Of a DNA stretch of 64,000 nucleotides, positions 52,741-62,900 are shown one piece after another. The stretch's first letter is position 1, and each line of letters starts with the position of its first letter. The DNA comes from Lumbricus terrestris. Taxonomy: Eukaryota; Annelida; Clitellata; Crassiclitellata; Lumbricidae. The stretch spans positions 41,812,945 to 41,876,944 of the forward strand of contig OX457047.1 in NCBI GenBank assembly GCA_949752735.1, read 5' to 3'. Made by a program: the position numbers and the translations under genes. The notes beneath the pieces are model-generated. The model made no database searches and was not told the DNA's origin. It saw only the letters and a program-made list of their open reading frames with translations.

Positions 52741-52867
52741 CGATAATGATTTTTCAGAGACATCGTACATTTCTTGATAGTGCCAGTGAAACTTCTCAAT
52801 GGATAAATAAAAATCTATTTGATGCTAGAACGTTATTACTTTTTCAAAGCAATTTCATGCGTTCTAT

Positions 52868-53060
52868 AAGAGTCACCAGTGACAATAATAGAAGCACCAG
52901 CAGTGGGTATAACCTAGGAGAACCACCAGCAGCGGAACATGGAACAGACACCAGTGGGGTAACCTAGAAGAGCCATCAATGGCGGAATATAGAACAGCCG
53001 CCAGTGGGGTAACACAGAAGAACCAACAGTTGGTGGCCGAAGCAGGCAATGGACGGAAGG
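52868..53060. repeat. About 50-bp minisatellite, some four degenerate units
   Basis: Units share AGAACCACCAGCAGCGGAAC, then TGGAACAGACACCAGTGGGG and TAACCTAGAAGA; the last unit trails off at 53,060. Confidence 0.7.
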
Positions 53061-53130
53061 AGCCATCCATTGGATTCCCAGCGACACTCGACATTAGATA
53101 TTACCTGATTATAAAGCCATAGTTCATGGC

Positions 53131-53180
53131 TAAGTTGATCAGCGTCGCCCTCCTTCTTTAGGCAGGTGCCGGACTGGTAA
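53131..53180 (+). repeat. Dispersed GGCTTGGGAC-box element, core only
   Basis: GTTGATCAGCGTCGCCCTCC, TTCTTTAGGCAGGTGCCGGA, CTGG. Confidence 0.5.
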
Positions 53181-53230
53181 AAAAAAACGGCGGTGGTGGA
53201 CTGTGGTGTAGGTCAACTAACTTAACCACA

Positions 53231-53678
53231 TTAAGGGCCGTCCATAAAGTACGTCACGCTATTTTTGACCATTTTTGACCCTCCCCTCCCCCCTGTCACA
53301 AACTGTCACAAATCTCGGACCCCCCCCCTAAAGTACGTCACACTTTCGAACAAAATTTTTTAAAACATGGCCATTTACCTAACCCTCTAAACCCTAGGAT
53401 ACTATCCCTAATCCCTCTGATAGTGACGTGTGTCCCTAAACGCTTTGATAGTGACGGGAAATCAACTTTTATCCCGCCAGGCCGGGTTTTAGACACGCCT
53501 GGCCGGGCCGGGCCGGGTCGGATTTTAGGTACTAAGAACAAAAAATATAATAAAGAATTTAAAAAATAAATGTGTGACGTCACACATGGCCTGACCCCCT
53601 CCCCCCTGTCACACACTGTCACACTTTCTTACACCCCCTCCCCCCTGGAGCGTGACGTACTTTATGGACGGCCCCTTA
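53231..53678. mobile_element. MITE with long inverted ends, TTA flanks (PIF/Harbinger-like)
   Basis: The left end AGGGCCGTCCATAAAGTACG-TCACGCT is matched by the complement of the right end, which has one extra G. TTA lies on both sides (53,231-53,233 and 53,676-53,678), as PIF/Harbinger elements duplicate. Internal CCCTCCCCCCTGTCACA blocks also occur in opposite halves. No transposase. Confidence 0.75.
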
Positions 53679-54092
53679 TCAAATGCTTGACAAAGTTAAC
53701 GGTACCGTAAGTCTTCGAAAGCGCCAAACGTCTACCTCAAATAATTGCAAATGACTTATAATGTTTCTCTATAATAATAGTTGACTAAGCTAAGTTTTGC
53801 GAAAACCATATCATTCCTGATTCCAAGTGAATGCAGTCGTTTTTATAGTGCAATAATCGCTCTTAAAGGCGGCGTGTTGCACATCGTCAGAGATCTATGG
53901 GCCTACGTGAACGACAATTAATGCTTCACATGAAAAGCTAAAAAACAATCTGCCAAAATGCGGCGACACTGTCACTTATAGGACGAACAAGATCAATAAA
54001 AATGGTATGCAATTATAATTTTTTGTCCGAGGCTGTTGCCTTCGGGAAAATTTGTTCGGCATAATACACGAAACTATAGAAACAGGATGATA

Positions 54093-54714
54093 GGCTAGAT
54101 CAGCGTTTCCTAAACTTTTTGGCCACGGAACCCTTCGCAACGTTCGCGTCCTAATCTCAGCTAAACGCATTAAAACATGCATAACACCTGAGGATATAGG
54201 CCTACTAAACACGAACTATAATTGCAGAAAGTTTATTTTTCTTGTAGGAAAAATTAAATTGCACTGTCTTTAAAACACGACGCGTGGATCACAAACTGAG
54301 AGTAGGCCGTGCATGAAATAAGAATGCGAACCGCGCTTGTTCCTTCTCATGCAATTTGTCTATAGCTGGTTTCATGTTAGAAAGCTGGATTCTTATTGTC
54401 AGCTGCATTATTTCGTCGATTTCTATATTTTACGTCTGCATGTTCCAGTAAAATAATTCTGAGAATGCAGTTTTGTGCAATTTTTACATGACATATGGCA
54501 AAGCATGCTAGGTCTAACTGCAGTTACAGATGAGTATATTTTTAGCTACCCCCATTCCAGACACTGGTCAGTGAAGGCTGAGAATTCGCCTTCATTTGCG
54601 TTATGTCAATAAGATGTTCGTGATCTTCGTTAGACGAGTTCGCTGGTTTATCGCCGACACCTGCGCCCAGCCCGCGGGACCGCGGAACCCACTTTGTGAA
54701 ACGCTGGGCTATAT
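54093..54714. mobile_element. hAT non-autonomous element with 7/8 target duplication
   Basis: The element runs 54,101-54,706. The left end CAGCGTTTCCTAAACTTTTT with GGCCACGGAACCC pairs with the right end GGAACCCACTTTGTGAAACG-CTG. The flanks GGCTAGAT and GGCTATAT differ by one base. The CAG-GTTT and ACGGAACCC motifs are characteristic of Charlie-type hATs. Confidence 0.8.
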
Positions 54715-54776
54715 TATCGAAATATGCGTTATTAAAGGTGATAAAGTCTTGGTCATAAGTCATAACTTTATTATAG

Positions 54777-54964
54777 GGCTCTGTCAGTGGCGTAACTAGG
54801 AACTCGGGGGCCCCTAGACAAAATGTGAATATTGAAATGTATTATCACTTATAACAGTGGCGTAACTAGGAACTCGGGGACCCCTCTGGGGCCTCTACAC
54901 TCGGGGGCCCCTAGACTTTGTCTACCCAGTCTACCCTATTGTTACGCCACTGCATGGGCTCTGT
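54777..54964. mobile_element. hAT-like MITE, internally duplicated left end
   Basis: CAGTGGCGTAACTAGGAACT occurs at 54,785 and again at 54,855; the right end GTTACGCCACTG closes at 54,952. The 8-bp repeat GGCTCTGT stands at 54,777-54,784 and 54,957-54,964, with four extra bases (CATG) on the right. Confidence 0.7.
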
Positions 54965-55014
54965 CCTTTCACATAATAGTTGAGATAGTCACAAGAGATA
55001 CTCTTGATGGTTAT

Positions 55015-55795
55015 TAAGAAGGGATAAAAACCGGTGATAGGAAAGTCTCCAGCCTCATATATGCCGATCATGCCAGATGACATTGTCTTATGTGCCTGCT
55101 CTGTGGTAGAGTTGCAGAAACTGGTTGACCTTGATTAAGTTAGCCGGAAATTTGGATTGTTGATTAATAGCGACAAAGCAGAAGCGATGGAAATGAATGG
55201 TGTTGTCTGCTGTATCAGGGTTCAGGGCGAATAACTGGCACAGGTTGGTTCAATTATTTCCCTTGGCTCTGAAATCACATATAGTATGTGGAATGTAATA
55301 GGCCTAAGGAAAGTGGGCTAGATTGAACAAAGGTGTAAGAATCATGGTAACGTCTAAAAAACACGGAGAAGCCAAAATAATAAGACTTTTAGGGCACTTA
55401 TGTGGCCAGTCGCAAATTATAGCTTACGGTTGCGAAGAATGAACCAGCAAGAAATCTGACGAGGTAGCCTAACGATGAATGGATTCGAAATTTAAAAAAA
55501 AAACCGCTGAGGCAGATAACTAAGAATTTCATGGACCGTATAGAGGAAACTAATGAATGGGAAGAGGAAGTTGAAATGCTTTCCATACATTATGAGGAAA
55601 AGTGGCAACTGTTTGGGAAAAGCGATAATGCACAGTACCACAGCTGGATCAAGAGTACGTACGGTACCTGGAAGACTACGAACAGCCTAGATTGAAAACA
55701 TCATGTCTTGGACAGGTTTGACTATGATTCAACTATCCTGAGGACGACAGAGGAAGATACTTCTGGATGCGGCCAATCTCCGTATCGAATTAAGG
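55015..55795 (+). pseudogene. Decayed LINE reverse transcriptase (plus strand)
   Basis: VSSLIYAD then, after a frameshift, DDIVLCACSVVELQKLVDL shows the YADD catalytic motif of a reverse transcriptase split by an indel. KFGLLINSDKAEAMEMN follows. After about 350 bp come IMRKSGNCLGKAIM, TAGSRVRTVPGRLRTA, SWTGLTM and LLDAANLRIE, matching the conserved C-terminal module of LINEs with TRHTMRKQGSCLEKEIM-type ends. Many stops; non-functional. Confidence 0.75.
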
Positions 55796-55844
55796 TGGCT
55801 AAATACAAGACAACAGATCTAGTTCACCGATATCTCTTGATCAG

Positions 55845-55920
55845 AAAAAATATCTGCGTCGCCCTCCCCGTCTCCAGTCTTGAAACTGGCACTACCATAG
55901 ATACAGGGCAGTAACGGAGT
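55845..55920 (+). repeat. Dispersed GGCTTGGGAC-box element
   Basis: TATCTGCGTCGCCCTCCCCG, TCTCCAGTCTTGAAACTGGC, then GGGCAGTAACGGAGTT. It begins 50 bp after the LINE remnant. Confidence 0.55.
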
Positions 55921-56104
55921 TCGTTGACGGTAACAGAATTTCTTCGCATGATACGGCCTTGCAATGATGACTGTGGCATCTATAGAACTGTTAATCCACT
56001 TGGCGATATGCAGGGACATTTTTATTTATAGGGTGAATATTACCAATAAAAGAGGTGTAGGCCTATAGTTATTTTGTTCTTTCCGTTCATATGACATAAT
56101 TAGG

Positions 56105-56820
56105 AAAATAATTTCCTAATTACTGATTCGTCTGATTCTTCTTCTTGGTCTCTCTTCCGTCAGGCGTACGCTACGCCAACGATTATAGGCCTCAGCATGA
56201 CGTCTCCAACTTGCTCCGTCCTTGATTTGTCTACAGACTCTACACTCTCTACAGCATCCCTTATATCCAAGCTCTGCGCCTTTAGATCTTCTTTTATATT
56301 GTCCATCCAGGTCTTCGATTGTCTCCCTCGGCTTCTCTTTCAATCCCTTCACATGCCTGCGCAGGGCCGCGGCTGGGAGTCTTTTGTCCTCCATTCGCGA
56401 ACCACGTGAGTTTTCTTTCTGATCTTGCCCACCACTGTTTCCTTTTGTCCCAGCTAGTCCGGGCCACTTCGTTTCGTATTCGATCCCTGCATGTGTCTCC
56501 GACTTCCACCCAGTATTCTCAGCCAGATCATCTCCGCAACCAGCAATCTTCTCTCAACCTCTATGCTCATTCGCCAGCACTCTGCTCCATACATTAGCAC
56601 CGGTAGTAGGCCTACAAGCGTTCCATATAGCTTCATCTTCATACTTATTGAAATGCTTTTTGTTTTCCACAGCTTACTCAGTCGTCCAAGCATCGCTCCT
56701 GCAAGACCAATTATTGTATACGTTTGATGTCCTTTGTACATTTCTCGTCCTCCGTTATCTTCTAGCACACTTTTCTTCAGTGTCACCTCCAGATCTTCTT
56801 GTTTTTCACCAACAGTCAAC
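56105..56820 (-). pseudogene. Decayed LINE reverse transcriptase C-terminal region (minus strand)
   Basis: Minus strand pieces in order: IIGLAGAMLGRLSKLWKTKS, LVGLLPVLMYGAECWRMS, MIWLRILGGSRR, then in another frame DTCRDRIRNEVARTS and WARSERKLTWFANGG, and finally DGASWRRHAEAYNRWRSVRL with TEERPRRR. These are the YGAECW, RI-G and WRR end motifs of a LINE reverse transcriptase. At least two frameshifts. It differs in subfamily from the copies at 44,107 and 55,015. Confidence 0.8.
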
Positions 56821-57222
56821 GTTTCTGTCTTTTATTTATTGATTCTATACCTTCAATCACTGATTACGCGAAATTAATAGTAATTTATTATGCTATCGGA
56901 TCATTAGTTATTAAAGGTGTCGAAGATCCGAAGTCGGAGTGATCATGATGCATAATACATACATGTACATAATTATGTAGCTAGGCCTATGCCGGTAGCA
57001 CGACATTAATTTAATCTCGCGACACTTAATCCCGCGACATTTGATACCGCGACGCTTAATACCGGTACCTGCGGTACGACTATTGTTGTCCACATGGCAA
57101 ATTAGGTGTGTTTATCTTTCTGTTCAGGTTTTCTGTTGTACATCTGTACATGAAACGATCATTAGGCCTAAAAAGGATTTTAAACAGGATTTGCGTAGTT
57201 TAGTCTACGATAAGGCAGTGAC
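56821..57222. other. Intergenic stretch, no gene recognised
   Basis: TAAAGGTGTCGAAG at 56,914 belongs to the dispersed motif. CGCGACACTTAATCCCGCGA with CATTTGATACCGCGACGC at 57,015-57,055 is a short GCGACA(C/T)TTAAT repeat. Confidence 0.4.
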
Positions 57223-57790
57223 ATGGAGGCGAATATCGACTGCAATAGCCATAGGCGGAGACCTGGGCGGAGACTTGGGGGGGGGGGGGCACGGAAAGAC
57301 GCGAGATTTTTTGATGGACGAATGGCTGGGTGTTTCAGAAAAATTGTTGTCTTTTGCCGGCCAAAAATTTCTGACGATCGGCGAAATCTCGAAAAAAATT
57401 CTATTTTCGTCGCCAAAAAGTTGATGACTTTTTTTTAAGTCATTCGCCGACGAAATCTCCGACAAAATCTCCAAAAATTTCTATTTTCAAATGCATGGGC
57501 CGTCCCCCCCAACACCTTCATTGGGGGGACCGACCCCCCTGTCCCCCCCCTAGGTCTCCGCCCCTGGCAGTAGCAGAGGCAAACAAACTGTGATACGTGG
57601 AAATTACGAATACATTAAACATCGCAACAAAGCAAAAATCTTGGAAAGACAACGTTTGGCCAAAGAAAACATTTCAAAGAAGAAAATAAAGAAGCCAAAG
57701 TGTGTATTCAAAGCTAAACCCACCAACCAGACATTAGAAACAAAGTTACATGCAGCAGAAATAAGAGACCAACCAAGAGAAAGTTGCTGA
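57223..57790 (+). pseudogene. Small basic ORF split by a hAT-like MITE
   Basis: An ATG at 57,223 starts MEANIDCNS. The frame is broken by the MITE at 57,250-57,566 and resumes after the second target-site copy as RGKQTVIRGNYEYIKHRNKA and ends QPRESC-TGA at 57,788-57,790. If the MITE and one target copy are ignored the two parts are in one frame of about 80 codons, rich in Lys and Arg (RQRLAKENISKKKIKKPK). AATAAATAAATAAA at 57,991 could be its poly(A) signal. I do not recognise the protein. It may be a terminal exon, a dead gene or chance. Confidence 0.4.
57242..57574. mobile_element. hAT-like MITE with 7/8 target duplication
   Basis: The element runs 57,250-57,566. Its ends are CATAGGCGGAGACCTGGG and CCTAGGTCTCCGCCCCTG. 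The flanks are GCAATAGC (57,242-57,249) and GCAGTAGC (57,567-57,574). The interior has AAAAGTTGATGACTTTTTTT-TAAGTCATT and a C-tract-rich right side. Confidence 0.8.
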
Positions 57791-57990
57791 TGCCTAAGGA
57801 GACAGTTGTAGGTTTACAGAAAAGTAAAATGTCAAAAAATTGGAAAAGGATCTTGGCAAAATCATCTGTTTAGCGCTAAAAGTTTTATTCAACGTATGAT
57901 TTAATTTGTTGGCCTACGTTTTATTGTTAATTATTACTTCGATGTGTTGTAATGATGTTTTATGTCCCATTGTGCGTTTGCAAGCGGAGT

Positions 57991-58004
57991 AATAAATAAA
58001 TAAA
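57991..58004 (+). terminator. Possible poly(A) signals
   Basis: Overlapping AATAAA hexamers, 200 bp after the small ORF and some 300 bp before the inferred importin-11 first exon. It could also be a short (AAAT) repeat. Confidence 0.3.
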
Positions 58005-58289
58005 TACTTACTTACTTATTTATACGAAATGATATGTAGGCTAGTTATTGCCGCCACAAATTTTAACTTGACATTGAAATTGGCCAAACAATGTGGCTAA
58101 TGCAGATTTGATTTGATAATAGCAGCGAAACTGAGTTTGTCTCATTGACGTGCTTGCGTGTGGCGCTGTGATTAATTTCGTGATGTTGAAAACTGACGAT
58201 ACTATCTGACCGCCAGAGGTGCTGCAGTGCATATATGTTGACGACACTGCGTATAGACTTTCCATTCCCGTGATTATTAGTCCTTGGTC

Positions 58290-58456
58290 TTTAAGAAACT
58301 ATCAATGGCGACTTCCTGTAAAAATTCAATACACGTCCAGTGAAAAAGCCGAATAGGTGTGAGCGTTTGTCGAACGAGGATTTGAGGATAGTTAACTGGA
58401 ATTAGAGGCCGATTCTACAACGTTTTGGATTTTAACATTTGAAGAATATCTACAAG
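58290..58456 (+). other. Candidate non-coding first exon of importin-11
   Basis: A non-repetitive segment ends GAATATCTACAAG|GTAAGA, a strong donor at 58,457. The next downstream acceptor (TTGTTTTCAATAG, 59,791-59,803) opens the exon with the start codon 19 bases later. The left limit and the promoter are guesses; no TATA box is evident. Confidence 0.4.
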
Positions 58457-58685
58457 GTAAGAACCGATTTTGTTTTTCTGCGTTCTAACAAATCTTTCGG
58501 GTCTTGATCGCAGTAGATAGATTACAGAAGCCGTCTGATCATCCTCTGATTTTTCTGACAAACATCGTAGAACACGTGTGTGTATGACTTTTTGTTTTGA
58601 GTAATGGGGAGCGTTTAGGGAACGTTCGCATTGTTAATTTATCATGTTTATTGGATTATATTGCTTTTGTAAGTCTTACGCTGCG

Positions 58686-58946
58686 TCATTCCCTTAAATT
58701 TTTACTGAGAGAAGTGCATTTGCAGGATTGGAAGTATATTAAAGATGAGGAAAGACTACTAGATAGGATAACAGAGCGAACTGATGGGGGGGGGGAGGGA
58801 AGACCATTCCATAGGGAGGGATCGATGCAGGCAAATGATCTGGATTGAGCTATGGCAGCCCTGATGCGGGAAAAAAAGTGGTCAATCCGATCAGAGGTCC
58901 TAGGATAATACGTCAAAAAGCGGTACACAAGCTCTTTTATATGCAC
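58686..58946 (-). pseudogene. L2-like LINE fragment (subfamily C) in intron
   Basis: Minus strand RIDHFFSRIRAAIAQSRSFA, CIDPSLWNGLPSPP and VILSSSLSSSLIYFQ. It matches the SFASIDNSLWN frame of the copy at 63,775. It is degenerate toward the 3' end. Confidence 0.75.
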
Positions 58947-59123
58947 ACATAGATCATTTTCTTAGGTCCAGCTGAATCTGTGGAGCCAGCACGTAGGGCA
59001 ATCGCAAGCGAATCCATAAACGGTAGCCCTACTTGCAAACAATATGGGTCGACACCCGAAACATCAAATATTTCAGTGGAAAACACAACTAATGATGCTT
59101 ATATATTATGAAATATCCCAATT

Positions 59124-59469
59124 CGTCCACCCAAGGCCGTAGCTAGGGGGTGTTTGGGGTGTTAAATGGAAAGATGTAAAAAATAATAGAATGCATTTAG
59201 GAGCACATGATGTGAAAACCATGAAATAAAACCATGAAAACACACCCGAAATGGAAAATGTAAAAAATTGAAATTAATTGGGGATATTTTCTGGAAAAAG
59301 TCATTTTTTGGCGGATGGAAAAGGTACTTTTTGGGAAATTCGAGGCTGATGACTAAAAAAAGGTCGTCAGATTTTTCGGCGACCCAGACTAAATTTTTTC
59401 CCTGTTTCCTGGACCAAGACCCAAAAACACCCCCTGAAATCAAATCCTGGCTACGGCCTTGCGTCCACC
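59124..59469. mobile_element. hAT-like MITE with perfect 8-bp target duplication
   Basis: The element runs 59,132-59,461. Its ends are CAAGGCCGTAGCTAGG and CCTGGCTACGGCCTTG. The repeats CGTCCACC lie at 59,124-59,131 and 59,462-59,469. The interior has GGCTGATGACTAAAAAAAGG, the shared core in reverse. It lies in importin-11 intron 1. Confidence 0.9.
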
Positions 59470-59570
59470 CGTTGCTAAAGTATTCATTTATGCCTTTCAG
59501 AAACGTTCCCAGTGTGATCAACCCCGAACGAAAAGGCAGGCTTAGATGTGAGAGAAAGATGAGGAAAAAC

Positions 59571-59665
59571 TACTGGTCAAAAAGAAAGATGGAGCGAACT
59601 GATGGTGGAAGTCCATTCCATAGAGATTGACCTATGCACTTTATGCAGGCAAAGCTTCTGGATCA
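59571..59665 (-). mobile_element. LINE fragment (subfamily C), short
   Basis: GATGGAGCGAACTGATGGTG, GAAGTCCATTCCATAGAGAT and ATGCAGGCAAAG resemble 58,768-58,835, which has GAGCGAACTGATGG and CCATTCCATAGGGAGGGATC. Confidence 0.55.
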
Positions 59666-59822
59666 AGCATACATAAATACATACATGCATAGTTGCGTAT
59701 ACATTCATTTTGTCATTGATACCTAATTGCATACATGTATATATTATGAGTACGTATATACTGTTCTGTTGCGTCTGAAATGATAATTGTTTGTTTTCAA
59801 TAGTCAGCTGATTGAATCGAAG

Positions 59823-59960
59823 ATGAACACGGCACTAGACCCATCGGCCGTTTTAGATGCGTTGATTCGAGCGTGTAGTCAGGACGCACTGGTCCTCAAA
59901 CCAGCCGAACATCAACTCAAATCCTGGGAAAGCCAACCGGGTTTCTACAGCATACTGGCG
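59823..59960 (+). CDS. IPO11: IPO11 coding exon 1
   Basis: 46 codons from MNTALDPSAV to FYSILA. The exon itself begins at 59,804 after TTTTCAATAG with 19 bases of 5' UTR. The donor is GCG|GTAAAT (phase 0). Confidence 0.93.
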
Positions 59961-62900
59961 GTAAATCTATGCTTCATCTGTACCACGAAAAGAGCGTGTG
60001 CCTGAGTAGCGTAGTGGTTGGTGCCACACTCCTGCACTTTGACTCTGACTCGAGCTCATTGTACCATCTCACGTATCATTGTACCATCTCACGTATCATT
60101 GTACCATCTCACGTATCATTGTACCATCTCATGTATCATTGTACCATCTCATGTATCATTGTACCATCTCACGTATCATAGTACCATCTTGCGTATCATT
60201 GTACCATCTCACGTATCATTGTACCATCTCACGTATTTCACCTAGTTCATGGAGTAATATCCAGGATTTACGTTCTCTTATACTCTGCCAATGCACGAAT
60301 ATTAGACTGTCTTATATTACACTTGTTTAAATGTGACAATTATAATCTTGTGTGCAGAACCTTTATTAGCCTGGTACTTGAAAGGTGGTGCATGAAGTAT
60401 CTGGTACATGCTTACATTAATGTGCACGTATAGCGGTACTAAAATGCTGCATACTATCTTCAGCTAATCACATGACATTGATTAAATGGCAATTTGCTAA
60501 TTATGTGTTGTTAGTCACATTCTCCTTGTGTACATGCTGTTGCAACCTACAGTGCAATTGTAGAGTTCAGCATTGATTGCTATTTTTTTTAGTCCGCGTT
60601 CCTGAAACACGATATGGACGTGAGCGTACGGTGGTTGGCTGTCCTTTACTTTAAGAACGGAGTCGACAGATACTGGAGACGCAATGCACCAAGGTATTAT
60701 TATTATTATTATCATTATTATTATTATGAAATTAAATTTTTAAAATAGATTAATTGACTTTATGCTAATTTGCTGAAACTAAGTTAAATAAAATGAAATA
60801 AAATTGATTTCTTTATTTGTCCGTTTACAACAATAAGAACACAAAGTCATGAAACGAAGTTATAAACATCATGAGAATCACCAATTGACACCAGAACATT
60901 AATATATCCGATAGCTTAATATTACTTTACATAAATTATACAGTATTAAGACATTGTTTGGGGTTTTTCACCAAAAGGAGAAGGCAATGTAAGGATTACT
61001 TAGATCTAGCATAACTTAGGCATAAGTGATGGTCAGAAAAATCAAATAATAATTATGACAATTTATATGACACAGTAACACAGTTGCAAGGGCGCCTTAC
61101 AAAGCAGCTAACATGCTGGATAAATCCTAGCGAACAAGTATGTTTTAGCATGAATTTTAATCTTGAGTCCACTGAGCCGGCAGATCGAATAGCACGAGGA
61201 AGCCTGAGGCTTGATAGGTACGAAGTTTATTATTAAAGGTCATTTAGTGTCTATATTGCAGAATATGTATTATTATTTGCATTCGAAAATGTGACATTTT
61301 CAGCGTTAAACTTGGTTACTGTAACGGATCTTATTCACGACATCATTATGAGAGCATCCTGTGTTTTAAGCATAAATTGTCATACATGTATTTGATACGT
61401 GACGTGTATTTTTCTTCGGCAGCGCCATTTCTGAGGAGGAAAAGTCGACCCTTCGGAGTCAGCTCATCGCAAGCTTTGACGAACCGATCATACAGATTGC
61501 CACACAGCTGTCGGTGCTAATTGGCAAGATTGCACGGCTCGATTGCCCGCGGTACTGGCCGGAACTTATTCCCGTCCTACTGGACGCGGTTCGCGTCAAC
61601 GACTTGCTCCGCCAACATCGGGCGATGCTCGTTTTCTACCACGTTGTCTTGTCACTTGCTTCCAGGCGATGCGAGGGAGAAATCAAAGTCTTCGAAGAGG
61701 TAAGTTTAAACAGCCAACAGTCTGTCTTTTATTGAATAAATAGTAATTATTGAATAAATACTAATAATATGTTTGTTTATTATTTCAAACTGACCAGATT
61801 GCATGATGTAGTACTGTGTAATTATTCAATGTAATTTTTATTTTGTTTATTTCTCGCAATTGTTATGTAGCGCCCCTTCAAGATTTCTACTCAGAGTCGC
61901 TCCCAACTACAGCGTGGAAACTGCATCGGAGTTTCACGTCGAAGCTCATGTGCAATTGCGAGTGAAGGACTTGCCTGAGGTCTCTACACGGCAGCTTTAG
62001 GTGGATTCGAACCTGGAATAATCCAGCTCCAAATATCTTGAAGAAGCAATATAAAAATTCTCTGAATGAATGAATAATAATAATAATAATTAATGCTCGT
62101 AAAACCGGTGACACGAGGGAAACCAGTTATCTTTTCCAGCGCATTGCCATCTTAATTCAACGTTTCAACGTCATAGCCTTCCAAGGCACCTTTGCTTCGC
62201 CTGACCTTGACGAGTTCTAGCCGTTCCAGAATGCAATTTTTTACGTCTCCGGACAATTTTTTGAAATCCCAAGGGATCTGAGATACCTCGGGTAAAAAAA
62301 ATAAATAATAATAATGATAATCCTTGTCTGGATTGTTCGGGTTCATGGTCCGGCCGCCCTAAGAAAACTGAAATTGGTCTGAGAATTACATTGAAAACTA
62401 AAACTTACATTCCGATAATAATAGTAATAATAATAATAATAATGATGATAATAATGATAATAATAATGATGATGATAATTCTGGATCTGTAGCTGACGTC
62501 TAACATCTTCTCGTTCATGTTCTCGATGTGGGAGACGAACAACAACAACTTCTTTTCTGCCATCCAAAGTCGAGAGAGTTTTGCGGCCGGGGTCGCCTTA
62601 GATCGAAGCATTCTCGTCCTTAAGGGTAGGAAGGAGTTCAAACAAAGATATATTTGATTTGTTTCAACATGTACATAATCACAATTGTAATCATGAATTT
62701 ATATAGCGCCAATTCAAGAGAAACTCCTCAGAGGCGCTCCCGACCTGACAGCTCCAAACCACAATCGGAGAGAATGGTTTTCAAACGCTTGTGGAACTTG
62801 GCAAAGAAAGACAAAGAAGTTCATTACGAAGACTGCTATAGGTGACTTATTCCAGAAAGATGGACCGGCCATAGCTAAAGCTTTTATGCAGCCTGTAGAA

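Noticed and set aside
55398..55586. 62-codon minus-strand ORF
   Set aside because: Antisense of the decayed LINE reverse transcriptase.
57128..57240. Possible exon VFCCTSVHETIIRPKKDFKQ after CTGTTCAG
   Set aside because: No donor gives a phase compatible with the frame at 57,575, and the end runs into a MITE.
60058..60236. CRISPR-like array
   Set aside because: The 20-bp units are contiguous without spacers, in an animal intron.
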